Below, piece after piece: positions 11,514-24,450 of a stretch of DNA of 64,000 nt. Within the stretch, counting starts at the first letter, position 1. Every line of letters begins with the position of its first letter. The notes below the pieces were generated by a model that did no database searches, had not been told where the DNA came from, and saw nothing but the letters and a program-made list of their open reading frames with translations. The stretch is from Clarkia xantiana subsp. parviflora. Taxonomy: Eukaryota > Streptophyta > Magnoliopsida > Myrtales > Onagraceae. Both the position numbers and the translations under genes were made by a program. The DNA is taken from NCBI GenBank assembly GCA_036873135.1, contig JAPTYO010000002.1, positions 17,944,452-18,008,451 of the forward strand, given 5' to 3'.

Positions 11514-11597
11514 GCGTTCAAACGCAGTTGCATTCTTAAAGAAGGTGTCGTGTTCAAGATTGGATTTTTCTTGGCGAAGAAGAAAACTGCTCGTAAA

Positions 11598-12720
11598 TGA
11601 TCATGTCACTTGAAGAAGTGCTTGTCAATGTTATAGAGTTGCTTACTGAAGCACCTGCGGCGGAGACTTCTTCCTTACATCGTGTGCTCAAGGTTTTGAT
11701 CCACATGTATGAAGAGAATAAATTTACCGATGGTCGGCTTTCGAATCTTGAAGCAAATGACGTAGCACAAGAAATCGGTTGCATGAAATGGAAGTCTTTG
11801 AGAATTCAACTCGTGAAGACCTAAAGCTGATAAAGAAGAGTGTGAACAGTCGGTCTAATGTGACTCCAAAGGTACGTGAATCAAAACCATTTCCATGTGT
11901 TCCTGATTCCCATGCACTGGAAGAGTTTCTGTGGAGAATGGATCAGTACTTTGAAGATGCAGAAGTCCCTGAGTCGAAACAAGTGAGGTGTGCAACGACA
12001 TACTTTGAAGGTGATGCGATAGCTTGGTGGAGAAGTTACCTAACTTCTTGTGATGCGATGGGAGGGGAACATCTGTCTACTTGTTCGGATTTGAAGACGG
12101 AGTTAAAAGCTCGGTATATGTCAAACATCAGTGCGTGGGTGGCCCGTGAGAAGCTTTTGAACTTGAAGTAGACAAGTTCGATTCGTGCGTACATCGATCA
12201 ATTTTCAGCGATCATGATTGCGATCCCGAGTATGGAAGAGGGGGATGGACTCTTTCACTTTGTGAAGGGTTTGCAAGATTGGGCTCGAGTGGAGCTCCAG
12301 CGTCGCGGAGCTAAGGACTTGAAGACTGCGATCATCGTTGCGGACAGATTGATTGAGCTTCGAGCCTTGAAATAGACGGAAGACGTTAGCCGCGATGGTA
12401 AGGAGTAAACAGCGTCCAAACCTCGTGACAAAGGTAAGGGAATATTCAAGCCCCAACCCAAACATGGGAAGCCGGACAAAGGCGACTCTAAGGTGACAGA
12501 TTGGAAGGACCCAAAAACCCACCCCGGGTACTTTATTTGCTCGGGAGAGCACAAATCCTGTGTCTGTCCCAAAAGAAGTAAAGAAAAGTTGAGTGCGGTA
12601 AGGAAGGTCGAAGAGACGTCGGATGAAGAAGAAGAGAAGGTGATCCTGTGCTCCCCAATGCAAATGGTAGGAGCGATGGTGACAACCAAGGGAAACACAA
12701 CCAATGTTATTTTCGGTTAG
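11598..12720 (+). pseudogene. Ty3/gypsy gag remnant
   Basis: The Gag nucleocapsid precursor packages element RNA. Broken frames give a retrotransposon Gag domain (FLWRMDQYFEDAEV; FEGDAIAWWRSYL; LKARYM; at 11890-12171), an in-frame stop at 12169, then continuation (FSAIMIAIPSMEEGDGLFHF) and a zinc-knuckle remnant, YFICSGEHKSCVCP, whose first Cys appears replaced by Tyr. At least two stops or frameshifts make it non-functional. It follows the LTR and primer site at 11499-11513 with normal gag spacing. Confidence 0.8.
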
Positions 12721-13170
12721 TACCATTTCACCCAACATACAACCCCGTTGAGAGGATCCGGTTTGCTCCAACGACCACTAACTGCCTTTCCAGCCATTTA
12801 CTTTCCTTAAAAACAAAAAGCTCATAGGGAGGAGCCATACACTGTAATCACACAAGACGGTTCTAAACTCAAGAATTTATATTTAACTACTACCGACTCC
12901 CAAGATGACATTTGGAAACTGCTGGTGGGATGCTAAATGTTGTCAACAAATAACCTAACATACTACACATTGTATTATTTTGGCTCGAATTATGAATTTC
13001 TAAAAATGACAAATAACAATGAGTTTGTCGTACAAAAAGCAAGCTTTCAGCACTAACCAAATTCATGACTAAAATTGTGTAATTCCCACTTGCTAACTGG
13101 TATTCTCAAGACAGTTTCTGGAATCTAAAACTTAGGTTCCAAACAAAATAAATTTGTATCCACCTATTAT
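12721..13170. other. Unassigned segment between gag and copia pol remnants
   Basis: No protease, integrase or other protein is recognised. The junction between gypsy-type and copia-type material lies somewhere here. Confidence 0.4.
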
Positions 13171-14800
13171 CAAAGTCGAAAAGGATCTTTAGCATCAGAC
13201 TCTTGCAGCATACACGTCATCCTAAGACGGTCAAGGAAGCTTTAAGTCATCCTGGATGGCGTGATGCAATGCTTGAATAGATTAATGCACTAGATGAAAA
13301 TAACACTTGGGAGCTAGTTGATTTACCTAGAGGAAAGACAGTTGTGGGGTGTAAATGGGTATTTGCTGTTAAAGTTAACCCGAATGGGTCGGTGGAGAGA
13401 ATGAAAGCGAGACTTGTTGCAAAAGGATATGCCCAAACATATGGTGTGGATTGTTCAGAAACTTTTTTCCCAGTGGCCAAACTTACTTCAGTTGGTCTCT
13501 TTATATCAATTGCTGCCTCTCGACATTGGCCCTTACACCAGCTGGATATCAAGAATGCTTTTCTTCATGGTGATCTCAATGAAGAAGTATATATGGAGCA
13601 ACCACTTGGGTTTGTTGCTCAGGGGGAGTATGGGATTGTGTGTCGCTTAAAGAAATCTCTGTATGGCTTGAAGCATAGTCCTCGTGCATGGATTGGCAAG
13701 TTTAGTGAAGCTACTTGAGTTCGAGCTGAATAAGAGCAAGTGTGATCATTCGGTCTTCTCGGAAGGTCAGCAGGTGGCATTGTTCTTCTGGTCGTTTATG
13801 TTGATGACATTGTCATTACAGGTGATGATTATGCTGGAATATCGTCTCTTAAGTCATTCTTGCATACCAAGTTTAACACTAAAGACTTGGGTCAGCTGAA
13901 ATACTTTCTTGGGGTCGAAGTTCATGAGCAAAAATGGAATTTCTTGTCACAAAGAAAGTATGTCTTCACTAAAGTGTGTTTCCTCGTTCATGCGAAGAGA
14001 AATACGCTAAGAAAGGATAGGTCGCTTTCCCAGAGGTTGGGATTGCCGAATTCGATGAAATGATGATTTGCTTACGAAAACTGGAAAGATTGGAGCCAAA
14101 CCTTGCAGTACTCCAATGGATCCTAATATACACCTAATGAAAGAAGATGGTGATTCCTTTGCAGACCCCGAGAGATATAGGAGGTTGGTTGGAAAACTAA
14201 ATTACCTCACAATCACTCGTCTAGATATTGCATATGCAGTCAGTGCTCTCAGTCAATTTATGTCTGCACCTACGGTCAAACACTGGTAGCTTTGGAACAA
14301 TTCCTTTGTTATTTGAAGGGAGCTTCGGGACTAGGCATCTTATATCAAGACAATGGACATACTCGAACTGAGAGTTTTACAGATGCCGACTATGCTAGAT
14401 CCAAGGTTGATAGGAGATCTATTACGGGTTACTGTGTCTTTGTTGGAGGAAATCTAGTCTCTTGGAGAAGCAAGAAGCAAACTGTGGTATCTCGTCAGTG
14501 CTAAGTCTGAGTATAGGGCTATGGCAGATTCATCATGCGAAATTCTATGGATATATCACTTGTTGGATGAGGTTGGCTTGAAACCTGTAGAAAAAGCTAA
14601 GTTTTGGTGTGATAATCAAGTTGATCTTCGTATTGCCTCATATCCAGTGTTTCATGAGAGAACCAAACATATTGAGGTGGATTGTCACTTTATCCGGGAG
14701 AATATTCTAGAGAACCTGATTTCTACGGGACATGTGAGGACCGGATAATAAATTGCTGATTTTTTTACAAAACCGTTGAATGGGTATCGGGTGGGATATT
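13171..14800 (+). pseudogene. Ty1/copia reverse transcriptase-RNase H remnant
   Basis: Copia Pol would copy element RNA to DNA. Consecutive plus-strand fragments give the reverse transcriptase start (WELVDLPRGK, GCKWVFAVK, KARLVAKGYAQTYGVD), QLDIKNAFLHGDL, SLYGLKHSPRAW, the YVDD box near 13797, DLGQLKYFLGVEV, then RNase H (ESFTDADYARSKVDRRS, EYRAMADSSCEILW, FHERTKHIEVDCHFIRENI) and IADFFTKPL. Stops and frameshifts near 13279, 13716, 13800, 14060, 14288 and 14503 kill it. Integrase and protease are missing upstream. Confidence 0.9.
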
Positions 14801-14842
14801 TATGTAACAAGTTGGGTATGATTAACATCTATGCTCTAACTT

Positions 14843-14990
14843 GAGGGGGAGTGTTAAAGAATCTAGCATCTACCATATTGGTTAACTCCTAATGTAGTAG
14901 TTACTATATTAGAATACTTCTATAGTAAGATAGAATACATGTATATATGTACACATTCTATTAGTAATGAAATAACAAGTTGAAATCTCT
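14843..14990 (+). mobile_element. Polypurine tract and partial 3' LTR of the copia remnant
   Basis: TTGAGGGGGAG (14841-14851) is a normal polypurine tract just past the pol end. The LTR begins TGTTAAAGAATCTAGC at 14852 and fades near 14990 without a clear CA end or target duplication. Confidence 0.6.
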
Positions 14991-15394
14991 CAATGAAGTG
15001 TCTGATTTAACAATGTCTAAGGAATAAATAATAATAATAATGTTTTGTGTAATTGGCTTTATAAAAGACTCCATTTTTTTTTGGTGAAATAATGCTGTTT
15101 CTGCGGACAGCCATTGGATGAAATAATGTTGTTTCTGCAGACAATGTATCTGATATATATTGTTTGTTTGGGCTTGGAATAAGGCCACGATTATAGATTA
15201 TTATTTATTTATTTGCCATTTTTTGTAATTTTTAAAACAATAATAACATTGTTAAGAATTTTTATCTTTTCAACATTCTAATTATATAATAAATTAAAAA
15301 TGCATTTAATGTATCTCAAACGGTTAAAATTACATAATCCTTAAAATATTTAATTTAAATCTAATCAGAGTGAACAAAAGATGACCTCTTTTAG
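14991..15394. other. Spacer and 3' flank of NSUN5
   Basis: AT-rich; likely contains the 3' untranslated region of the minus-strand gene that ends at 15395. No other feature is seen. Confidence 0.5.
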
Positions 15395-18300
15395 CTAAAT
15401 GCTGGTTCTTCTAGTCTTCTTCAACTTGGGGTACAGTAATGTCATGCTGGATAGCTTGGTGAACAAGCAAGGAACTTTTCTTCCTCTAACCATATCGCGT
15501 TGTTGCATCTCACTTGGCTTTTGATCATCAGATCTCACAAATAGCGCGATAAAGAACCCCTCCTTGTCTTCAGTCGGATCAAGACGGACGACGTTTTCAG
15601 CTGATGCAGTGAAATGGTAAATAAATAGCAGTACTTGCAATCAATTAATATACCATTATCATGAACGAGGATACCACACTTACATCCTTCAAATGTTGGT
15701 AGGCCCCGCCGAGGCCATCCCGGGAAGAGAGTGGCGAGATGGAATCCATGCGATTCAGCAAAAGGGAGGATAGACTCAACAACATCTTCGTTTTCGATTT
15801 GGTGAATCGAGCATGTACTGTACACAACTCTTTCAACTGCTGGAACTGTACATATATACTCAGTTTCAGATTGATTCCTATTATCACTAGCTTACATCAG
15901 ATTCACCAACTAGGATTTGTTAGTAGATTGGACCCCACACAACAGTTGTTAACAATCCTAGTAGGCAGATCTGATGTAGTAAAGACGGTAATTCTCGACT
16001 ACTACTACTACTACAACTTACATGATAAAGCATGTGTAAGAGCCTTCTTTTGGAATGCAGCAAGCTTATAAAGCCTTCCCGTGTCTGAGGCAGTATCAGC
16101 TGCAATTACACTATCAATTTCAGGTGCCAATAGAGACAAATATTTGGTGAAGAAGGAAGGGTATATACCAGATCCAAAAGATGGAAGCAGATGATCTAGT
16201 CTATCAGCAGTGGTTCCTGACCCTGAACAAGAAGGATCTAGAAGAATCCCGCGTATCTGACAATAGAAAATTACCATAACGAACACTCAGTCATACCTTT
16301 TAGCAGATATTTGGACACAATGCAGCAGCATTGGTCAATCACATGATGTAGGAAGGTAGATTGTACTTTACCTTAGAATATGGTGGATCACTTGGGTTTA
16401 GCTTTAAGAAATCTCCATGTAAAACTTGAATATCTAGGGTTCGTTAAGGATAGTCACAGCAGCACTCCACTACTATGAAATTAAATGAATGACTGCATAT
16501 TTGATTTGATCTAGAAAAGGGTGTAGTAGAATTTGAGTGGATAATTAAAAGTTCTTGTTTTTTTTTAAAAGGAACCACTTGCAATCAAGAAAAAATTACT
16601 GATCATCCATTTAACTATAAAGGCCAATTAAATACGTGATATCAATGTACTATAAATGTTTATTATAAGGATACTAGAAGCACCGGAAAGTTGGACAGTT
16701 TGTTGTAGACGAAGGACCCTGTCCTTATTCAGCTCACAAGCTAATATCTTTCCCTTACCCTTCATAAGAGCTGCAAGATGGACGGTTTTGTTTCCTGGTG
16801 CAGAACATGCATCAAGGACCTTCAAGACATTAGTGAAACATAACCACCATCAAATACTTGCAAACCGATTAAATCAAATGCTAAATTACCAATGATTATT
16901 TGAACTAGAGCTAATAGAGTGATTTATGTGAACAAGAGAATGCCGTACCTTCCAATCAGGTTGAGGATTAAGGGCTGCTGCCACCATGCAACTTCCTTTT
17001 CCCTGGATTCAGGTAGCAAAGTCTAAATTAGAACTTCTGCTAGAGTGATTAAAAGTTATACCACAAAAGAAACACTTACTTGCATGAATAAACTTCCATC
17101 TATGATGAGCGGGTGGTCATGCAAATCGGTATTAGGTGGGAGTATCAACAGCTCTGGAATCAAATCATCCTTTTTAACCTTAGCCAATGAAGAAATCAGA
17201 TGTTTAGATATACGCAAAGCTCCATTTCAAGAATTGCAGTTACATGCCTCTACGTGACTAAATCACTAATTTCATCCATGCCATGGGAATTGAATGAGTT
17301 ACATGGCAATGAGTAGTTGTGTACCATAGCTTGCTTTCCTAATTCAAGCATTGCAGACTCTAGATCCATTTTCAGTGTATTTACTCGAACATACCGCGGC
17401 TTCACAACATCTGTCAGAAATTAAAGATGACAAATTAGCTTTCCATATGACCAGACTATATTCAATGAAAACCCTGAGTACATGAATGCAATTAGGGTTT
17501 CAAGCAGAGAATGTTTTCAAGCAGACACACTGCATAGACTTTGAACTGGTTAGGGGAAAAGAATGAGTAGCCGAAGAAGAAGAACAAACCAGATGCTTGA
17601 TAAAGAGCTGTCAGGTCATCAAGAGATTTAACTTTCTTTTTCAGTAGAAGTTTTTCCAGCAGCGACTTTAAGGCGTCGTGGTGGAGCATGATATACTTCT
17701 CTACATCACCAACCATTAATTTTCCCTGCACAATATAATTTGTACAAGGACACGTTATTACTGAAGATGTGCTGCAGCACAGCATAGGATATTAACTATT
17801 GTACTTTTTGCACAAACCATGTTATCTAAAGACTTGAAAGGATTAGCAGAATTGTACAAATATCATTCATCAATCAACTATCTATTCAGAAGAATATCTC
17901 TCTATCAGTCTTTTTCAGTGAATGCCAAAAAGGGCTACACTTTTCTAAAAAAAAACTAGATTAGTTTTTCATCTACTTTTACAGGCTCAAGAAGCTATTC
18001 AACTTTCAAAGAGACAGAGTAATATGGATGAATTACCTGGCCAAAAAGAACATCGTACGTGACGACATAAACCAATTCCACCTGTCTCTGCACATACAAC
18101 AACAGCACAAGTTAATCCCAAAATATTATGGTAATTCCATACTGATCAAGTAAAAAGACCGATTCTATTGAACTGCTAAACTTTTGGCCAAAAAAAAGTA
18201 AATCGAACTGGTAACCTCATGATTGCAATTCATGTATTTCAAGTGTGAAATTTTCCAGGGGTTTATCTTACCATACAAAAATGCCACATCTATGATCTAC

Positions 18301-19114
18301 TTAACACCTTCAAAGGTCAAGTTACGTTCGATAAGATCCTACAAAGTGTATGAACGACAATATTTTATTTTGAGCTATTATTTAGACTTAAGGTATCTTA
18401 AGCCTACTAACCTTCCACTTGCCACTTAGAACACCAGCCCTCTCTAACACATTCTTAATGATTGGAAGACCTGGAAAAGTCAAAGAAGATAATAACCAGA
18501 AAGTGTTAGTAACAAGTTCTGCATTACTAAAACGTAGCAGAACGGAAGCATCACCTCTATGCAAGACTAAAAATTCAAATGATAACATAAACCATATGCT
18601 CAGCAATGAAGTAGAACTCTTCCTTATTGACCTTAGTATTGAAAACCTAAATAACCACATAGAAACGACTAACAGAATACAACAACCACTAAGATTTCAG
18701 TACAAGTACGACACTAGCTTCATACCTCAATAGACCACTTTTACAATGAACGAATCAGTTGAACTGACACTAGCTAAGCATTCAACTACTTAGTGCTCCT
18801 CTTCAAACTATCCTACTGTATCTCCTAAACGAGCAAAATGTTGAACTTGATTTAATGAATATGTTCTTACGCTTTAACGTTTCACAGACTAGAGCGAAAG
18901 TGGCCTTCTTGTTCCTGACAGAGGGGCCATAAACGAGCGATTTGATGGAGCCAACGGCCTGGCGGCGGGAATCGCCTTGGAGGACGCTCCGGAGTACCTT
19001 GGCTGCCTCTCTTCGAGCGAAGTAAGCTGACCTCTCGGCGCCTCCGAGCTGCTGGAGCTGCGCTTTTCCAGGGGTTGCCGTCGGCGGCTTTGACCGCTGC
19101 TTGGCACGAACCAT
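15395..19114 (-). CDS. NSUN5: NSUN5-type 25S rRNA cytosine-5 methyltransferase
   Basis: Nucleolar enzyme of the NOP2/Sun family that transfers methyl from S-adenosylmethionine to a cytosine of large-subunit rRNA. Twelve exons (high to low coordinate): 19114-18871, 18470-18412, 18081-18037, 17725-17590, 17410-17325, 17178-17080, 17002-16949, 16819-16675, 16433-16372, 16256-16022, 15845-15684, 15600-15395. All junctions are GT-AG and in phase, and the sum is 1533 nt, or 510 residues. Motifs: AERSAYFARREAAKVLRSVL near the N-terminus, KPRYVRVNT, SAM-binding DACSAPGNKT (about 244-253), DPSCSGSG with Cys320, and YSTCSIHQIENE with the catalytic Cys at about 400. An in-frame Met at 19165 could add 17 residues; I prefer 19114 because the conserved region starts soon after. 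The gene looks intact. Confidence 0.93.
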
Positions 19115-19362
19115 CACTCTATGCAGTCGAACCGCGAGGGGACGGAAACGACGAGCGAAAGCCAAACTTTACGAGAGGGAAATCAAACCGCGCCTCCTTC
19201 GTCGTTCAGAGAGTTGCAATTTAAAAACGCATCCTCCAGCTTGTATGGGGTATAAACGTCTCCCTTGTATAATTTCTGTAGAAAATTTAGTCCCTATATA
19301 TATATATATACTCTTTTAAGGTTGGATTGGAAATTTGGGCTCCTTATTAGTTTCGTCGCGAC

Positions 19363-19838
19363 TAGGGTTGTCAACGGGGCGGGTCGGGGCGGGTATCGCT
19401 TGCCCCGTACCCGCCCCGCGGGTCGAGATGGTCGATCCGTACCCGCCCCACACAGTTCGCGGGGCGGGGCGGGTCGACCCGCGGGTCACCTATTAGTGGC
19501 ACATAATATATTATTTGCAATTTAAACCCTAAATTCTATATTTACAATATACAAATTCAATTTAAAATTTAAATCACAAATAATAAATTTAACTTCAAAT
19601 CCAAATACAAGTCACAAATCCTAATTATTTTAACTATATATTATATTACCTATATAGTTTTATATAAATACGTGTAATATATATATAAATTATCCACATA
19701 CGGGGCGGGGCGGGTCAACGGGGCGGGGCGACCCCAAAACCGTACCCGCCCCACGGGTCACGGATCGCGGATCAACAGGTCAAAATCGGAGCGGGGCCCC
19801 GCGGGTCACGGATTACCCGTGACCCGTTGCCACCCCTA
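19363..19838. mobile_element. hAT-like MITE, GGGCGGGT family
   Basis: A 476-bp element with ends TAGGGTTGTCAACGGGGCGG and CCCGTTGCCACCCCTA, and a perfect 8-bp duplication GTCGCGAC at 19355-19362 and 19839-19846. Both arms are packed with GGGGCGGGTC/GACCCGCCCC words around an AT-rich centre. Non-coding. It sits about 250 bp upstream of the NSUN5 start, so it could affect that promoter. Confidence 0.9.
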
Positions 19839-20750
19839 GTCGCGACAAACGCTTGCAAGAAAGAAATGTAGGTATTTGACCTACGATTCTTTCTAACAAT
19901 CTAATTAGTATAGTGTTTTTGAATGTGGTAATATTTTATAATGAATATAATGTTGGAATTATTGAGGGTAAATATGCAAATTTACAAAGTCCGAGGACCA
20001 AAATGCAATATTCTAAAATTCAATGACTAAAAAGCAATTAGTCAAATTTCGGTTACTTACATGTAACTATACCAGTTAACATGCAAAATATAGGCAACAC
20101 CGAAATTATACGTAAAATCGACACAAAACGAATACGTATTTTATATACTGAGGCCCGTATACTGAGGCCCGTGCTAATCACAGTCTCCTTAAGGCAATTT
20201 CGCCCCTCCCCACCCTCGAGTTATGCAAAGGGGTTTATACAAGGGGCGATCACTTCCCAGGATTCAACAGTGTCATCGAATCGTGTTATGCATGCAACAC
20301 GCTCGACCGAACCGAACCCAATACCTGAACTCAAACAAAGAACAGAAATGCCGACGACAACGGCTAAAAACAACTAGAAAGGTTGAACACGACATAAGTC
20401 GAAATCAACCTAAGAAGAACTCTGCAATTCGTCAACACGAAGAACAGAGGAGGAGAAAAATAACTTGGATTCCAAAAATATGGATTCCGAAAATATTGGA
20501 TACTCAACCAAAAGGAAGAGATCTCATTTTCTTCTACCAAAAAAGTGAAGAGGAAGACTTCTTTATATAGGAGAAGAGAATGGAGGATGAGAGCTCATCT
20601 ATTCGATGTGGTACAAAACTCTTTTCACAAATTCCATTCACAAAAAATGGGCTAGATTTAACATTGGGCTCAATAATAAAAAACATTTGGGCTCTAAACA
20701 AGATTAGTCCAAAAAAAAAAATTTAATAAAAATTGGCCCATTTTCCAACA

Positions 20751-21899
20751 ATCCCCCACATGAATGGAAATTGAAAATTTAGACACGAATTTTGAGTTCA
20801 ACGGTCAATACCTGCAAAGGATAGGTAGGGGTAACCCCTTTGAACCTATCCCTTGTGAGATCATGTCTTCTCTACTGACTGGTCGGTAGACGCGATGTCC
20901 TTGAACCGACTGTCGTTGGTGTAGATGACGACATAACCCACACAGGTACCTTCCTAGTATGGTTCGGTTCACGCCCTGTGATCCCTAGGCCCTGGATCAC
21001 TCGCCTGGTTCTGCAAGCGTTTCTAAAAATTGCGCCCTCAACAATTCCTTTCGAAGCGGCCCCACTTCTCACTCGCATATGTGATTCTATGTCTCAAGAG
21101 CATCTTCACGACTCTGAGTTCTCCTTACGAATCATTAAAAGCTTTGTGTGAAAATGACCTTGATTAAGTAATTTCCAATTACTGTTATAAGATCAACACC
21201 AGCAAAAGCTTAACCTCTTCTCCATCACTGTTTGCATCATAGGAATGGGCTTTGGGGTTTGACCCCCACAGTGACAACACTCACTCTTGTGATTAGGTTG
21301 TCCCATTGAACCAAGTTCTTGGGATCTCCAGTCATCATGGTTGGGTTTTCCATCTCAAGAGTGTTTCCTCGACGGGCTTTAGCCCCATTCCTTTCGACGC
21401 TTGGCCAAATAACTCTCTGGTTAACCCTTTCGGGTAGCGGATCCGCTATTTATCTGCCGACTTTACGATATCGGACACAATAAATATATTTGAGAGCAAC
21501 TGTCTAATGGAATTATGACGTATATGTCTAAACATTCCATTATGCAGGTTATACTGTGTTATACAGATTGATCGTCGCAACGTTGCATCAATGTTCTGAA
21601 ACCAACAAAGTCCTCAGACTATCATTTCCTGCAGGAATAATTTTGTTAATCCAACATCTAAATTTAGATTGATTCTTTTGTGAACAACAGCTTCGCAAAG
21701 TGTCCCATTTCCCAACCTTTAACAAAGGTTTTCATGCCAAATGGGGGGTGCACCACTTATTTCTGCTTTAACCTTGTCTCTTAAAGAAAATCTTCAACAT
21801 TTCATTAGATTGGATTTAATTTGGATTAAACCAAAACAAACCATCAATCTTTGCACTAACACAGGTTTTGGCCAATTAGTAAAATCCTCGAGAAAATGA
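20751..21899. other. 3' interior of the copia element
   Basis: Follows the RNase H remnant in element orientation. No protein is recognised; minus-strand frames are short. Confidence 0.4.
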
Positions 21900-24450
21900 C
21901 ATAGCCATTCTGCATCTTCGGCACATTTCTCCAGTACAATAACACAGACTTGATCGTCGATCTGGCTATGACTGTTTGTTTTGAGGATTTTCTACGACAC
22001 TGTTGCACCTCGTAAGGTGAATACGTAACCCCTTATACTCAAGGTGATAGTGTCTAATCGGATATCCATTTTGCATCACTATAACACTCTATCACAAAAG
22101 GATATCTCTTTGTGTAGACCATGATTACGAATATGTCTTAGATACCTAAGTACCCTGATTACCCCGTTCTAGTGGACAACACTAGGGTTACTCGTATATC
22201 GACTCAATACACTTACAACGTGAGCGATATCTGGTCTAGTGCATGACATTAAGTACATGACACTTCCAATAATCCGAGCGTACTCAATTTGGGAAAACCA
22301 TTCTCCCTTGTTCTTTGAAATTACTTACTCGTATCTATTGGAGTACTGACCTCGTTCTTGTCATCTTTGTTGAATTTATCCAAATACTTGTCAATATATG
22401 AATTTGACTTGGAATGAGACCTTCTGATGATCTAATGAGTTTTAATCCAAAGATCACATCGACAAGATCCATGTCTTCCAGGTCAATACTCAAATTCAAC
22501 ATAGGTCCAGTGGACCGGACCACCTCATCGTTATTTCCAACGATTAGTATGTCATCAACGTAAAACGTTTTTCATACTTATTTATTTTGAAACGTTTCTC
22601 CAATAAAACGCTGTCAAATTTATAAAGCCATTGTCTAGGCATCTGCCTAAGACTATACATAGATTTGACAAGCTTACAGACTTTCTTTTCCTGCTCTCGC
22701 GCAGAGAAACCCTCAGGTTTGTTTTCACATCCATTTGATGTATTTCTAGAATTTGCAAGGCTGCAATCGCAAGCACCATCCTTAAGAATGTGATTCTAGT
22801 TACTGGAGAATATGTATCAAAATAATTCCACCATTCCTTTTGTCTATAATCTTTTATGACAAGTCGGGCTTTGTAATTATCAATTGATCCATCTTCTTTC
22901 ATTTTACATTTGAATATCCACTTGTAGCATAACGGTTTGTCTCCGGGCGGAAGATCCACCAGCTCCCAAGTGCGGTTCTGCAAGATGGACTCAATTTCAC
23001 TATTGATTGCCTCTTTTCATAGAGGTCTCTCAGAAGAGTTTACATCTTCGTGGTAAGTCTAAGGTTCGGCTTCAAGCATATAGGTCAAAAACTGGACCAT
23101 AGGATTTTCAATCCTCGCCCTTTTACTCATCATGGGCTCGACCTCAACATGCCCTCCATGTTCTCGGTCTTGACTATTTTTCCTCTATAGTCTCATATGC
23201 TTGCCTCTCCTCTAGACTTAGCCAAAAAATACATTTTCCAAAGAAATATGCATTTATTGATTACATTAACGTATCTTTGTGTTTATTTGACACTTTCGAC
23301 TCAAATCGATACACGTTACTATTCTGAGCAAACCCTATGAAAATGCAATCAACGGTTTAGGGAATGTATGCGTCTTTTCCGTAGAGGTATCATAATTTTT
23401 AGCAAGACACTCCCCACATTCGAAGGCACAAATCAAACATAGTTTTATCTTCCTTCTTATGGGGTACCTTATTCAAAAGGTAATTGCTAGTTAAAATAGC
23501 TACCCCGTCATAACCCTAAAACAAACATGGTCTCAACCATACTATTTTAATTTCTACCAGAAAAATGTAATGTGTTAACACACGAGTTGGGTATGAAGTT
23601 ATTACTAATTCTCAACCACATCATCATTGATCCTCGGATCATCCTTTTATCGTTGTAGATCCTCAGACCATTAACACATCAACATTTTTTTTTTCCAGAC
23701 CGTTGCGTTTCTCAAACGGTATGATCCTCAGACCAATAAAAGGCCTCGACTGTTGCACCGCAAGTGCCAAAACAACATTTTCATATTTTTATCTAATGCA
23801 CACTAAGCCAAAACCTTGACCGTCGACAACGTTATTAATACTAATTAGTTCAAAATAAACATTAAAACGTTGCCCGGTTGGATCGAACCCGCAACCCAAA
23901 TCCATCGGAATTTTATGCGGTGTGCAATGACTTCACCGATTAAATCATGTTTAAGTCAACATTCTCTAAACAGAGAATAATCGTTGCCGCATTTCTCATT
24001 GCGAAAACAATTAATAGTTGAAACTCAAGTTTTTGTTTGTAAACCATGAATTTGTTAATTGTTTCATTTTTTCCTTCATCAAGTACACATAGCGATATTT
24101 TGTACTATCATCTACGAAAGTAATGAAGTACTTATTTCCCGCCTCGCGTTTGGACATATATTAAGTCACAAACTTCGCTATGTATTTAGACCAAGAAGTT
24201 CGGTAATCCTTTCGGCCGAATAAGTTTCGCTTCAACGCAAACTTCACATTTAAGTTATTGATCTATTTTGATTTTAGGAATATGAACCATGTTAGATAAC
24301 CTCTGCAAGGTATCGTAATTAACATGTTCTAAATTATTGTGCCACAAATTTAGCACAAGAAGGAACATTCTTATCTCATGTTCACTATAGGCACTACGCC
24401 CAATGCAAAAACATTTTTATTCATGTTTACTTCAGGCACTACGGCCATTA
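21900..24450 (-). pseudogene. Ty1/copia pol remnant (integrase, RT, RNase H)
   Basis: From high to low coordinate the minus strand shows an integrase stretch (KYFITFVDDSTKYRYVYL, about 24060-24150), the integrase end (VDCIFIGFAQNSNVYRF, about 23300), the RT start (NRTWELVDLPPGDKPLCYKW; KARLVIKDYRQ; about 22780-22980), the catalytic box FYVDDILIVGNNDEV (about 22535-22575), the RT end (LIRSSEGLIPSQ), and TRPDIAHVVSVLSRYTS toward RNase H (about 22200). Many stops and frameshifts separate these blocks, so no functional polyprotein can be made despite the young LTRs. Confidence 0.88.

Noticed and set aside
23870..23960. Minus-strand GGGTTCGATCC resembling a tRNA B box
   Set aside because: No A box or cloverleaf can be built with confidence; it is at most a SINE remnant inside the copia element.
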